This document shows positions 12,670 through 25,739 of a stretch of DNA of 64,000 nucleotides, piece by piece. Location of the stretch: contig CANXME010002089.1 of the NCBI GenBank assembly GCA_948144175.1, positions 372,001 to 436,000 on the forward strand. Reading direction: 5' to 3'. Numbering within the stretch: the stretch's first letter is position 1; each line of letters begins with the position of its first letter. This DNA is from Closterium sp. NIES-65 (lineage: Eukaryota > Streptophyta > Zygnematophyceae > Desmidiales > Closteriaceae). The position numbers and the translations under genes were made by a program. The notes below the pieces were generated by a model that worked only from the letters and a program-made list of their open reading frames with translations, did no database searches and was not told the origin of the DNA.

Positions 12670-15600
12670 AAGAGAAACAAATACAATACTGCAGATGTCA
12701 AAGGTCTTAATTGCGGAGGTACTCGGCTACAACTTACTGTGCGTGAGTCAAATGATCGCGAAAGGCATTCATCTTGAAGCAGACAACACCACCCAGGAGT
12801 TCAAGTTGTACCACGGGAGAGGTGGACTTTACATCGGGAAAGCAGTGTTGAAGAATAACGTCTTTGTCCTTGACTTCGTTCCAGACTTAGGCACCGCCGA
12901 CAGCGACGGAATCGTGACCTTCACCTCCTGTACACACCCGCCGGATCTTGACCCTGGCTTCAGCCCCAGCGGCTTCTGGTGTTCGCACACTATACCTGAG
13001 GCAGAACGAACAAGAGCGTTAGTGACAATTCAACAATCGGCAGCATCAGAGACAACATCGGCAGCAGCAGAGACAACATCGGCAGTAGCAGAGACAACAT
13101 AGGCAGCAGCAGAGACAACATCGGCAGCAGAGACAACATCGGCAACAGCAGAGACAACATCAGCAGCAGCAGAAACAACACCAGTACCAATAGCTGGCCC
13201 GTCAACGGCACCGGTCTTCGTCGACAACACACCACTGACTCCCGCGCAGCAGCTGAACCCAACTCCACGAGAAGTCCATCGAAGCGCAAACATCACCGCA
13301 GGCTTCTACTCCAACTCTGACCTCTACAGACGTTCACCCGGACAAAGCGCCACTGAAGACATCTGGCACGCACGAATGGGACACCCAAGCAACACGACGT
13401 TAAATAACACAATAAGAGCAGGCGTACTCGACAAAGTCTCCCTACTCCTACCCGACAAAAGAGAACTTCAACGAGTGCGAAGGAACATGCCTCACCTGCC
13501 CCTAAGCCGACTTACTGCATCAGCCCTTCGTCCCTCACCACAACCTAAGTGCACCGGCATATGCACCTCTGGAGAAGGTTTAAAGCGATATACTGTACAA
13601 TCGCGAGCCCGGTCAAGGAGCGTACAACTACGTCATCACCTTCATCGACGCCGCCAGACGATACGTCTGGCACCTTAACCTTCCAAGTCGCGACATGGCC
13701 TTCGAAGCCTTCGTCGCATGGCTTCCAGTAGCAGAACGAGAGTCAGCAGTGAAGCTGAAAAGTCTCCTGTCAGACGGGGGAGGAGAATACACATCACAGA
13801 GGTTCACACAGTACCTGGCGAAGAGAGGCATCAAGAGACTCCTCTCTCTTCCCTACGCTCATCAACAGCAAGGCGTGGCAGAAAGAATGAACAGGACTCT
13901 TTAGAACACCAAGCACAAGCTGCTACGTGGCATGCGACTACCCAACCATCAGTGGCCCGAAGCAATGGACAACGCCGTGATGCTGCACAACTTGCTCTCG
14001 TCATCATCGCTCCCGAACAACGCATCACCGCATCTGCTGTGGACAGGAAAACTGGGCAGCATAAAAATGTTGCGAGTTTTTGGCTGCATGGTACAGTACC
14101 GACCCCCAGCTGCACGCGCTGGTCGATTCTCCCAACGCGCACAATGGGGACTACACCTGGGCATCGAGAAACATTACAACGCATGGAAGATTTTCGACAT
14201 CAACACAAAGGAAACTGTGGCAGCACGTGATGTCATCTTCTACGAAAATCTCACTCTTCGGACATACCTTGCCAACGTGGAAGAAGGAAACCCAGACCTC
14301 TCGGGCGAATCTCTTGGCACCTGAGCCTTCGCCTCGACAGAGGATGAAGCTCACTGGGACAAGCAGAAAGTGGACAGAGCCTCAGAGGAAGCCGGACCTC
14401 TCCCCTACTGCTCAGTTGACGTACCAATGGACGACGAAGATCCTCGCGAAAGCATCAACGCCGAAGTTTATTATCACTTCGCTGACAACGGTTACGTTAC
14501 ACCTGCAAGAGTCAACACCAACAAAGCAGAACGCGTAGGACCCAACTTCATACCTGATCCAGAAGCAGGAGACGAAGTCATCTATCCCGAGGATACAACA
14601 CTTCCCCGCTACACACAGAGCAGATTGCAGATACTTGGCCTCGTCACCGCAGTCCACGGCTCAGCGCCACCTAAGGAGCCTGCCACAGTTCAGCAGGCTC
14701 TGGGGGGGGAACACAGGGAAAAATGGCGCGAAGCCATGGATAAAGAGTTAAAGGCGCTGGAAGAACGCAACACCTGGAAAGTCGTTCCCATTGGCGTGGC
14801 TCGTAACAAAATAGTACTCACCAGGAAATGGGTTTTCCATGTGAAAACCAAAGCAGATGGCACCATCGACAAGTTCAAGGCGCGCTGGGTGGTACGCGGC
14901 TTTGACCAAGAGCACGGACGCGACTTCACTGAGTCATTCGCGCCGGTTAGCCGACACATTTCACTACGGATTCTCCTCGCGATAGCCTCTATGAAGAAGA
15001 AGAAGCTTCGACAAATTGACGTCGCCAATGCTTTCCTCTACGCACCTGTCGATGCTGAGATCTTTGTCGAGCGACCACACGGCTCCAACGGAGATATGAA
15101 CCAAGTCTGCCAACTTTTGAAATCTCTACACGACATTAAGCAGGCTTGAAGACTGTGGCAGCAGTATCTACACGCTCGACTCATCCGCATCGGATTCCGC
15201 CAGCTACCGCACGACAAGGGCATGTATCGACTCACGAAGGGCACTGACTACATTCTCCTCATCGTCTACGTAGACGATCTGCTTTACATCAGTTCGACCG
15301 AAGGAATCATGGCCTGGTTCGAAGGAGAGCTGCAGCGGGACCTCACGCTCACGGTCTCATCTACCGTAACGCAATACCTCGGGCTCAATATTCAAGAGGA
15401 GGAAAACGTGATCTACCCCAGCGCCACGAAATCCGCCGACACCATCGCCAAACGCTTCGAACTCACCCCAACTACTATCTCCACAGCATATCGCTACACC
15501 GCCGGAAGTCACAAGGAAGCCTCCACTCTGCTCAATCCCGCCGGCATACGCGACTACCAACAAAAACTAGGATGTTTGCTCTTCGCAGCCGTCACCTGCC

Positions 15601-16640
15601 GACCGGACCTCTCGTACTCCGCAAGCCAACTCGCCACCTACCTCAAGAAACCTGAAGCAGAACACATGGAAGAGCTCGACCGCGCTCTACACTACCTCGT
15701 CAGCACCCCGACGATCGGACTAACTTACTACAAGACCGGAACCACGGCGCCTAAGCTAATCGGCTACGCCGGCGACTCTGACAACAGGCGCTCGCGCACC
15801 GGCTACATCTACCGACTCGAGCCTATCGGGCCCATCTCTTGGCAGTCGAGCAAGCGAGAACTAATTGCTCTCTCCTCAGCTGAAGCAGAATATATTGCAC
15901 TCTGCTCAGCCACCAAGGAAGGACTGTATCTTTGCGAACTACTGGAAGAAGCGAAGGAGGCCCAGTTACCCAGCTTCTCCCTGTTTTGCGACAACCAGTC
16001 TGCAATCCGCATAGCCAACAAGAACGGATTCACGAACAGAACGAAGCACATCGCCCTGCGATACTTCTTCGTGAAGGACGAGAACGAGAAGGGGAGACTC
16101 GAGCTCTCCTACTGCCCCACGTCCGAGATGGCAGCTGATTACTTCACCAAGAAGCTCGGAAAGCAGAAGTTCATGTACTGCATGCTGCTGACTAGACAAG
16201 GCCATGTCACCAGCAGCGACACTCCAGAAGCAAAGGGGAGTGTTGGAAACAAGTAATTTAAGCACTTCTGTTGTGTGTCAAAACACTAATTTGTAAACAA
16301 AGCGAAGCACAACGAAGCATCGGCGAGTCAACCTTTGGAGGTTGAGAAGAAAAGCAACTGCTGGAGGTTAGGCAAAAGTCAAAGGTCAGCGACCTTTGAC
16401 CTGACAAATACAGCGCGACAGCAATGACAAACAACTGATTTGTTATTGAGCAGTTGCCCGAGTCGTCACTGTATCGAACCGTAACAGCAACAGTAAAACG
16501 GTTATTAGCTGTATCTCTTCGTATTCCTTGTACTCTTATAAAACCTTGTATCTTCTTGTTTTAATCAATCTACTTTGCCTTCACATACTAGCGCAAGGTG
16601 GTTCAATACTTCTCATTAAAACGCTTACGCAATTACAACA
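12670..16640 (+). mobile_element. Ty1/copia element D, older lineage, host of element A
   Basis: This is a second copia lineage, less GC-rich and with other LTRs. Parts seen are the post-protease and pre-integrase region (about 12695-13500, with HARMGHPS), integrase (about 13540-14230), reverse transcriptase (about 14700-15500, including VYVDDLLY) and RNase H (about 15780-16200, ending with TKHIALRYFF and ADYFTKKL), followed by a purine tract (AAGGGGAG) and a 3' LTR. Its gag side was separated by the insertion of A and lies outside the window. It is broken, with roughly six to eight interruptions, and must be older than A and B. Confidence 0.9.
16241..16640 (+). repeat. 3' LTR of element D
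   Basis: The left edge is firm: TGTTGGAAAC directly follows a purine tract. The right edge is inferred from the matching inverted end TTACAACA at 16640, giving 400 bp. A TATA-like CTTATAAAAC lies near 16537. The other LTR is outside the window, so the right edge is less certain. Confidence 0.6.
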
Positions 16641-16770
16641 TTTCCTACCCAGAATTTAGCCCTGCAAAGTTCCTAAGGGCTTTTCTCATCCCAACACAGC
16701 ACAAGTGGTGGGCTATCATAGGAGAGGTCCTGAGAGACGACCTGCGGATGCCAAGTCACAGTAGGTTTGG
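16641..16770. other. Short unassigned flank between D and C
   Basis: These 130 bp separate D from C. A short plus-strand open frame runs through them (with LIPTQHKWWAIIGEVLRDDL), but no family was recognised. The last five bases, TTTGG (16766-16770), are the left half of the target duplication of C; the locus continues at 24179. Confidence 0.4.
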
Positions 16771-16902
16771 TGAGAAAAGGTGAACGAGAATGAATTGACT
16801 ACGAACGAGGTGAGTACAAATAGGAAACCCTAATTGGGTTGTACCCCCTATGGGATACCCCACTATAGCCTACACAAACAAGTAAGCTCTAATGTTCTGA
16901 CA
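16771..16902 (-). repeat. 3' LTR of element C
   Basis: This 132-bp LTR runs from TGAGAAAAGG to GTTCTGACA on the plus strand. It differs from 24042-24173 at one position. Confidence 0.95.
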
Positions 16903-19900
16903 CACCCCCATAGGCAAAGTGGGGGAGAACAAGGGGTCACAAGACCAGTCAAGCAAAGTAAAGCAAAGCTCAGGGTGGATCACAAAGTCACCACACATTC
17001 CGAGCACAAGTTCAAAGGCCACAAGGCCAGTTCACATGCAAGATCATATATAGAGATATACAAGAGTCAAGCAAGCAAGAACAAGAGTATATATAGGTGA
17101 AGGTACAAGCAAGGTCAAGAAGTGAGCAAGTGAGGCAAGACAGGCACAAGACCCAGCTGCGTGCAGCAACGCTGATGATCACAAGGTGCAAGTGCCTTGG
17201 TGAAGACATCAGCAGTGTTGGCCTCAGAGGCCACGTACGCAAGTCGCAACTGTCCACGCTGCTGTAGCTCACGAGCAAGAAAGTAGCGGAGAGCAATGTG
17301 CTTTGTCCTTTGCTCCAGTCGCTGCTCTTGACACAAGGCCAGCATGGCCTTGTTGTCTACGTACAAGACTGGAGGAGAACGAGGCGGCTCTCCAAGGTCG
17401 GTCAGCAGGTAGGTGAGCCAGCGTAACTCCTGTGCAGCCATAGCCCCGGCGTAGATCTCGGCCTCACAACTGGAGCCGAGAACAGAAGACGAGCGAGTAG
17501 CCCGCCACGAAACAGAGCCGGAACCAAGGCCGAAGGAGTAACCCTGTGACGACCGCTGCGTAGCCTGGTCGTCAGCCCAAGAAGCGTCAGCGTGCCCAGT
17601 GAGGACCACTGGACTGAGCCCTCCAAGCACTAGCCCCATGCCCGATGTACTGCACAAGTAGCGCAACACCCTCTTCGTTGCAGCCATGTGCTCTGGTCGG
17701 TGTCTCCCAGGAGCAACATAGCGTGCGAGAATGCTGAGAGGGTATGCAAGGTCAGGTCGTGTGCAGGTCATCAGGTACATGAGGCAGCCAACAAGCTCTG
17801 CATACGGGCCACTCGACTCTACGGACTCATCCGAAGGCAGAGCTGAGAGCGAGTTGCGAGGAGGCAGAGGAGTGGCCTGAGGCGAGGAGTACGTGAAGCC
17901 GAAGCGCTGAAGGACCTGCTGCACCATGTGTGACTGAGTCAGGGTAATGGTGCGGCGTGCTCTGTCCCGGGTGATCTGCAAGCCAAGGTAGCTGCGCAGT
18001 TCACCCAGGTCAGTGCACGTGTGTCTCTTCTGCAGCTCGGACTTCACGTAGGCGAGTCCAGCAGTGTCCGCTGTGGCAAAGACCAAGTCGTTGACGTACA
18101 CGAGGATGTAGAACGGCGGCAGAGAGGTGTCGGTGCGTAGAAACAGCGACGGGTCGGCAGTAGAAGGAGCAAACCCAAGTGCCGCAAGCGTAGTCCTCAG
18201 TGTGTCGTGCCACTCACGTGGCGCCTGGCGGAGACCGTAGACTGGACGCCGGAGACTCCACTGGGTACCAGGAGGGAAAGACCCAGTGAAGCCAGGTGGG
18301 CGACGCAGCGAGATCTCCTCGTGCAGGCTGCCCTGCAAGAAAGCTGTGCTGAAGTCGAGAGAGTGCAGCTCGTAGTCGCGGTGAGCAGCAACGTGCAGCA
18401 GTACCCGAAGAGTGGTCATCTTCGGGGAGGGGGAGAAGGTCTGAAAGTAGTCAACTCCCTGTCGCTGACTGAAGCCACGAGCCACGTAACGCGCCTTGAA
18501 GACAGGCGGAGAACCCGGCGGCCGCTTCACCCTGAAGATCCACATGCCACTGACTATGTTCGCCCCAGGAGGGGGAACAGCGTCAACGTAGGTGCCTGTG
18601 GACTTCCAGGAAGCCATCTCTGCATCCATTGCTGCCTGCCACTGAGAGGAGTAGGGACCCTCTATCGCCTCCGCGTAAGAGCGCGGATTCGGGATGTCTA
18701 GTGCATCCGGGTCTCCCTCAGGGGCGAGCAGTACAGACGCGAGATGAGGTGAAGCGGCGGCCAGACACTGGAACTCCTCGTGCCTGTCCTCAAGGACGTC
18801 CGTGCCTAGGGCACACTCACCCCCGACGGACGGAGGAAAGGCAGACTCAGACTCAGCGACAAGACTAGCAGCGTAGTCTAGACGACAGCGCGCAGCAAAG
18901 TCGACAAGCTCTGTGACAAGGGCAGACGCAGCAGAAGACTCGAAGGAAGGGTTCGTGACAGCAGTAGCAAGAAGACGCGTGACAGTAGGACTGGCAGCAC
19001 GAAGAGAGTCCGACTCCGGGTCGGAAAGAGAAGGAAGAGAGGAAGCAGGAGGAGAAGGCAAAGGGGCACGCAGAGGAGCAGTGGACGGACGCAGAGACAT
19101 CCGGTGCGTGCCAGGGACAGGAGGAGGACGCTGACGCGAACCGCGACCACTAGTGCGTGCAGTGCGAACAGGCGACGCAGGACGAGACGCAGGCTCACGA
19201 CGCTCAGTAAGACCTCCAGTCGGACCAGTGTAGGGAGAAGGAGCAGGCAAAGGGGAGGCAGGCTGTAGCTGTGACTGTGACGGGACTGGCTGTGGACCCT
19301 CTAAGGGAGGAGGAGGAGGACCAGGAGAAGGTGTCAGACCAAGAACCTGCTGCAGGAGCGGAACGAAGTACGGTCGGGGCCGCGTGGCGACGCCAGAAAC
19401 AGCAGGGACAGCACCAGTACCCCCAGCAGGAGTACCCGCTCCAGCAGCACCTCCAGCAGCACCTCCAGCAGCACCAGGAGCACTGCCAGTCGGACCGCCA
19501 ACAGTAGTCTCAGCGCCAACACCCTCAGCAGCACCAGCTCCAGGAGAACCGTCAGGCCCAGCAGCTCTAGCACCCACAGCACGAGCACCTCCGGGACGCG
19601 CGGCAGCAGCACCCTCTGCAGCCGAAGAACCTCCAGCACCAGCAGCACGCCTCCAGCGCCGGGCAAACCACTCACGCAGCTCCTGTGGGGAGAGTGGCTC
19701 TCGGCGAGACGAAGCACCTCCAGGCGGAGAACCTCCAGGCGAAAAACCTCCAGGCGCAGCACCCTCAGGCAAAGCACCTCCAGGCGGAGCACCCCCAGTC
19801 TCAGCACCCCCAGACTCAGCACCCCCAGGCTCAGCACCCGCAGACTCAGTACCCCCAGGCTCAGCACCCCCAGGCTCAGCACCCCCAGGCTCAGCACCCC

Positions 19901-21939
19901 CAGACTCCGCACCCCCAGGCTCAGCACCCCTAGGCTCAGCTCCCGCAGCAGCACCAGAGTCACCAGTGACCTCGACAGGCTGGACCGCGTCTACCTGGGA
20001 CACACCTGAAGGGGCAGGACCCTGAGGGGGGAGGGGGTCTACCGGGGGGGGACCTGGTACCAAGAAGAGCGGGGGCGGGGTCAGGGAAGGAGTGCGGTAG
20101 GGGAAGAGGCGGTAGTAGGGTACCGACTCGTCGAACGTGACGTCCTGGGAGGACAGAACACGCCGAGAGGTGGGGTGGTAGAACTGCCACCCAGGGGCGT
20201 CGGGGGGGAACCCCAGGAAGACGCAGGGAGCAGCACGAGGGGACAGCTTGTCCGCAGACAAGTCGCGGACAAACGCTCGAGATCCCCAGACCCGGAACGC
20301 CGACGCATTGCCAACCTTCCCCGTCCACAGCAGGGCTGGGGAGGTCTCCGGCCTGGAGACCCTGGGGTGGAGGTTGATCTGATGCGCCGCGTACCTGACC
20401 GCAAACGGCCACAGAAAATGGGGGGCAGCCGAATGCATCATAGACGTACGAGCGACGTCCATGACCATGCCAATGCGGCGCTCAGCAATCCCATTTTGCT
20501 GCGGTGAGTCCGGAAGCGTGAAGGTCTGGCGGATGCCTCGCGCACGACAAAAGGCACGCAGAAGGCCAGAGGAGAACTCTCCGCCTCTGTCCGAGTGCAG
20601 ACGCAACACAGGAAAGTCCGAGCCAAAGCTCTGCCTGAGCTGGAGACTAGCCTCGCGGATCCAGGCGATCAGCACCTCAGTGACATCACCCTTGCTGCGC
20701 AAGGGGAAGACTGCGGTGTAACGCGAGTAGTCGTCAACCACCAACAGGAAGTAGCGCTCGTGACTGAGTCCACGAACGCGGGCAGGGCCCCACACGTCCA
20801 TGTGAAGTGTCTGCAACGGAGCCTCTGTCGGAGGAAACTGGGAGGACTGAGGAGCAGCACGCTGGCGCCCCTCGACACAGGGGACACAGGCAGGGCCAGG
20901 GCCCTGAGGAAGGGGAGGGAGGGACCGGGGGAGACCAGACACAAGAAGACGGGAGGCCATGCCTCTGAGCCGAAGCAGAGAGGGGTGGCCAAGGCGGTGG
21001 TGCCAGAGGAGAGTCTCGTGAGACAGACGGTGACACGAACAGGGGGCAGACTCAGGACCAGACCTGGACGCTGCAGCAAACACCTGACCAGACGAAGGGA
21101 CTCTACCAGACTCAGCACCGGGAGGAGAAGCAGTGGTCAGTGTGTACAGGCTCGACCCTGGCTGACGTCTAAACGTAGCCAGGTGGCGACCTGTGCTAGC
21201 CTCTGTGCAGTGTGTCACCCGCTGACGAGCAGGAGTGAACTAGTGGACCCCCACATCCTGTAGGTCAGCACCACTCACCAGGTTCGTAGAGAACGAGAGG
21301 AGGTAAAGACCAGTCAGGGTGCCAGAGGGAGCCGCCGGACACGGGAGGACTGTGGAGAAACGAGACAGAACAGGACCCCCAGAAGGGTCAGCCAGGGACA
21401 CCGCAACCGGCCGACTAAGCGGCGTGAGTGTGGTGCGGTCCCGAAAGAAGGAGCGAGACGCCCGAGAGTCAAGGGTGAAGGTGTGGGAGGCAGAAGCCGA
21501 CATTGTACCTGAGAGGGCAGACTCACCAGCACCTGAGAGTGCAGAAGCACTGGCACCTAGAGCAGCAGCCTCACTGGCACCTGACACAGCAGTACCAATG
21601 CCCGGGTCGGGCGGAAAGCACCGGTAACACTCACCATCATCACTAACAGTCACAGCATACATGGCAGCAAGGATAGCATCAAAGTCAAGATCAAACACAG
21701 CTACACCAGCCCTAGACAGCTCTCCCCAGCGGGGGATCTCAGAGGCCTCCGGAAACTACTGGCGCCAAGCGTCGGTCAGGCGGGCAAAGCAGCGGCGAGC
21801 GGTGTGGGTGCCCCCACACTGCTCACCTGCGCGGTCGCCGGTGCGAAGGACGTAGGCGCAGGGACCGAACGCCCCACCACGCTGACGCTGCGAGTACCAC
21901 TCACGGAGCTGCTGAGGGGCGGGGACGTCGCGAGAGCGT

Positions 21940-21973
<34 letters not shown>

Positions 21974-23099
21974 GCTGCTGATGCTGCTGCTGCGGGCGCT
22001 GACCACCCCCAGTGCCGCTCCTCTGGGACGAGCCACTCCGACCACCTCCACCACCGCCACCCCCGCCTCCGACGCTACCGCCGCCACCGCCACCCTCGCC
22101 CCCGCCGCTCCCACTGCCTCCTCCGCCACCACCTCCGCCGCCACCTCCGCCTCCACCGCCGCCACCAGGCCCTCCACCCCCGCCTCCACCCCCACCGCCA
22201 CCCCCACTCCCCCCGCCGCCCCCACCTCCTCCGCCACCGCCCCCGCTAGCTCCACCCGCTCCCTTGCCCCCCTTGCTCCTGCCAGAGCGGCGCCTACCGC
22301 TGGGGGCAGACGCCGCACCGACCGACTCTAAACCAACGAGGTCGGCCGCAGCAGCAGAGGCGACAGAGGGTAGCAGGGGGGAAGGAGAACACCCCTCAAA
22401 GATGGGGGTGCGCGGGTCACCACGAGAGGCCCCTACAGCGACTATGCTCTTCTCGGCCGCTAGCAGGGACTTCTCGAGGAGGTCGACAGTGAGGGTGGTG
22501 GGACAGACAGAGAGAAACTGGTCCCTAACAGCACGAAGGGACTCAGGGAGACGGGTGACTAGAAAGTAGAGGGTGATGTACATGGGAGGGGGGTTTTCAG
22601 CGAGGAAGGCAGCAGGAAGCGCAGCTCGGTAGCGAGTGTCACTAGCGCGAAGGTGGGTAAAGAGGTCAGTGACTGTGGGAAAGGCAGCAAGGTCAGGGAA
22701 GAGGTACGGTAGCATGAGGCGGCTCAGTGTAGCAGTGGAAGGGGAGGAGTAGCGCGCAACTACAGCGTCGTACAAGGCCTGAGCGGTCTTGCACTGACTA
22801 AAGTGTGCACGCTCGGAGGAAGGGAGGTGGCGACGCACAGCAAGACGTGCAGCAGCATCGCGTGTGGCCCACTTGGAGCGAACAGTGGGGTCAGCATCAG
22901 CAGGAGGGGCAGGGACAACGCCAGAGACAAAGTCAAAGAGAGAAACCTCATCGATCGCATCGCATAGTAGGTACAGCTGCAGGTCCTCAATCCAGACAGC
23001 AAAGTCAATGGCGCGACCCTCAGCGTCAAAAGTCAGGACACTGGGGGTGGCCATTGTAGCAGCTGACAGTCTTACCGGGCCGGAAGATTCGGGTAGCAG

Positions 23100-24000
23100 A
23101 ACGACACAGCAACACGGCAGCACAGCAGCTGCGCCGGCCCAGGAGCCCCACAGGAGCAGAAGATCGGCTCCTCGGGCGGCTCGGGCGGCTCGGGCGGCTC
23201 GGGCGGCTCGGGCGGCTCGGGCGGCTCGGGCGGCTCGGGCGGCTCGAGCGGCTCGGGCGGCTCGGGCGGCGTGGGCGGCTCGGGCGGCTCGGGCGGCGTG
23301 GGCGTCTCGCGGGCGGCTCGCTGGCGGCTCACAGGCGGCAGCACGGGCGGCTGGTGCGGCTCGTGGACAGCTGCACGGGCGGCTGGAGCGGTGAGCGGGC
23401 GGCTCACGGGCGGCTGCACGGGCGGCCGAGGCGGCTCACGGGCGACTGGGGCGGCTGCACGGGCTGCTGGGGCGGCTCGCAGGCTGCTCACGGGCGGCTG
23501 CACTGGCGGCCGCACTGGTAGGTGCACGGGCGGGTGCACGGGCGGCCGCACGGGTAGGTGTACGGGCAGGTGCACGGGCGGGTACACGGGCAGGTGCACG
23601 GGCGGGCACACGGGCGGCTGCACGGGCTGCTCGTCGGGCGGCGCTAGGGCGGCGAGTGGGCGGCGCGTTGGGCAGCGCGACGGGCGGCGTTAGGGCGGGC
23701 AGCGGGCAGCGCGACGGGCGGCGCGTTGGGCAGCGCGACGGGCGGCGCTAGGGCGGCTGCACGGGCAGCGCGACGGTCCGCGCTAGGGCGGCCCGTTGGG
23801 CGGCGCGTCGGGCGGCGCTAGGCTGGCGCGTCGAGCGGCGCTAGGGCGGCGCTAGGGCAGCGCTGTGGGCGGCGCGTCGAGCGGCTAGCGCTAGAGTAGG
23901 CCGCGGACGGGCGCTAGGGCGCTAGGGGCGGCGCTCACGTTCGAGGGCGGGCGGTGCGCTAGCAGCTAGGGCAGAAAAAAAAGACGTTTCGAGGTGGTGG
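23100..24000 (-). repeat. GC-rich leader repeats of element C
   Basis: The region contains about 14 tandem copies of GGGCGGCTC (23180-23300), then mixed CGGGCGGC and TGCACGGG repeats. It is the non-coding leader; the open frames across it are composition artefacts. Confidence 0.8.
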
Positions 24001-24041
24001 GCCCTAAGCACAGGTCCCACAGGGGAACCTGCTCGATACCA

Positions 24042-24173
24042 TGAGAAAAGGTGAACGAGAATGAATTGACTACGAACGAGGTGAGTACAAATAGGAAACC
24101 CTAATTGGGTTGTACCCCCTATGGGATACCCCACTATAGCCTACACAAACAAGTAAGCTATAATGTTCTGACA
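24042..24173 (-). repeat. 5' LTR of element C
   Basis: This is the second copy of the 132-bp LTR. It lies directly next to the primer-binding site, seen on the plus strand as CCTGCTCGATACCA. Confidence 0.95.
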
Positions 24174-24312
24174 TTTGGAACATGCACACCCCTTATTGAA
24201 AAACCCATCCATTGGAGCATGTAAGTAAAATTGAACACAATTAGGTTGTAATTGATGTCCATTTCTTAGTATTGGCAATACATCCTTTCATTTCCTTCAC
24301 AAAGAGTAGGTA

Positions 24313-24920
24313 CCGTATTCTCCCGGATATAGGACCCTCCCAAAAAAAGGACCCCCGGGACTTTCGAAAGGTACTGGGACTCTTAATATGTAGCACATGT
24401 GAGAGGACCCCCTTTTTGCTACAAAACAATTTAAGACCCCCCTTTTGTGTATACAGTAGTTTAAAATATATATGCGCGTCAGCTTTTAGAGGCACATAAT
24501 CCGAAATTTGACGCGTCATTTGTGTCAGAATCGGGTTCTGACACACCAATCGTGTCGTACACAAGATATGAGGTTTCTGACGCGCCGCTCGCGCGCATTT
24601 CGCGCACGCGATATTTTTTCCGGCCATTTTCAGGTGCATGCAACTTAGCCTAGGAATGCTACTCAGGTCCATGCCAGGTTGCGTACACTTTTCTCAGGTT
24701 AAACAATGTCTCCTGTATATTGCCACGCTTTTCAATATTAGATTCAAATTGGCACAAAAGGTCTGAAATATATGCAATTTTGGGCTACGCAAAATTGGAA
24801 TCGGAATGGTTGGCTCTCGATGCTGCATTTTCTGACGTCACTCAGTGCAATGATTGCATTTCTGCCCAATTTCTACGCAAATGTTTGCTTCGCACCAACT
24901 CTTTTTGAACAAATTGCAAT
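24313..24920 (+). repeat. Left arm of inverted-repeat element F
   Basis: About 600 bp of AT-richer sequence. From 24608 on it aligns base by base with the complement of the three right-arm pieces, for example CAACTTAGCCTAGGAA, CAGGTTAAACAATGTCTCC and GGAATCGGAATGGTT. The outer 250 bp are alike only near the tip. Confidence 0.8.
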
Positions 24921-25384
24921 GCAAAATCGTTTGTACTGTTGGCGCAGGTGGCGGACGCTTCGCGGGTCAAATCAGCAAACCCTAATGGGACGTGCGTTAT
25001 TTGGAAAGGGTAATATGAAACACGAGAAATATGCCCGAGTGTTAGAGGGAATTACCCCTACCGCTATTAAGGATATATCGTACGTTACATGTATATTTAA
25101 TGACACGTAATCAACGCCATGGCATACTGTCAAATGCTATATCTGCTACAGTTTGTTTAGGCTATTCGTGGGGTAGTTACTATGGGGTACAGTAAATTTA
25201 GGGCTTCCTACTTGTACCCAACTCTTTCCTAGTGCAATTACCCTTGTTGATTCTGTCACATACCACCTATTTCAATATACATGTACGGCAAGACATTAAT
25301 TTTGGTTGAGGCAAAATTTACAAACACTCACGAAGGGTTTGCTAATTTGCCATGCGCAACGTCCGTCATCTGCATCAATAGTAC
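24921..25384. other. Central part of element F
   Basis: This is the loop between the two arms. It holds a solo LTR (25128-25258). No supported gene was seen in the remaining 330 bp. Confidence 0.6.
25128..25258 (+). repeat. Solo LTR of the copia family
   Basis: A 131-bp sequence starting TGTCAAATGC and ending TTCTGTCA, built like the LTRs of element E (TTTAGGCTA, GGGTA, CTACTTGTACCC in the same order). It is flanked by perfect CATAC duplications (25123-25127 and 25259-25263). No internal region is present, as expected after recombination between two LTRs. Confidence 0.88.
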
Positions 25385-25529
25385 AACTGATCTAGCATTA
25401 GATTCGTTCAAAAAGAGTTGGTGCGAAGCAGAAATTTGCGTCAAAGTCGGACAAAATGCAATCGTTGCAGTGAGTGACGTCAGAAAATGGAGCATCGAGA
25501 GCTAACCATTCCGATTCCAATCTTGGGTA
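25385..25529 (-). repeat. Right arm of F, inner piece
   Basis: This is an inverted copy of about 24775-24920. It ends at GGGTA (25525-25529), the left half of the target duplication of element E. Confidence 0.85.
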
Positions 25530-25661
25530 TGTCAAACATTATATATGTTATACTTGTGTAGGCTACAGTGGGTTAGCCTATAGGGGGTATAAAATTCTAG
25601 GGTTTACTACTTGTACCCTTTTCACTTCTAGTTCATCCATTCCTGTTCGCTTATTCTCACA
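25530..25661 (+). repeat. 5' LTR of element E
   Basis: A 132-bp LTR from TGTCAAACATT to TTATTCTCACA, identical to 32280-32411 except for one base. Confidence 0.95.
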
Positions 25662-25739
25662 TGGTATAGAGCGGGTCCTTCTACGGACCGTATTTTTTGG
25701 GCCCACCGAAGCGCCCCCCGAGGCGCGATCTTTTTTTTA

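Larger units (their letters stand above)
16771..24173 (-). mobile_element. Ty1/copia element C, complete with two LTRs
   Basis: This 7,403-bp minus-strand element is flanked by perfect TTTGG duplications (16766-16770 and 24174-24178). The two 132-bp LTRs differ at one base, so it is young. From the right, the parts are a primer-binding site (minus strand TGGTATCGAGCAGG), a GC-rich leader dominated by GGGCGGCTC repeats (about 23100-24000), gag from 23054 with a Gly-rich tail near 22270-22000 and a Cys/His motif, protease (about 21470), integrase (about 20990-20120), a repeat linker (about 20030-19000), reverse transcriptase (about 18700-17800) and RNase H (about 17600-17130). It is nearly whole, with about three breaks. 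Confidence 0.95.

Noticed and set aside
16598-16783. Small plus-strand frame of 61 codons as a gene
   Set aside because: It crosses the probable LTR end of D and the LTR start of C, and no family is recognisable. It is kept only as an unassigned flank.
21804-22569. Pro-rich and Thr/Ala-rich frames on the plus strand
   Set aside because: They are shadows of the Gly-rich gag part of element C on the minus strand. The same holds for similar frames at 9742-10411 and 37615-38370.
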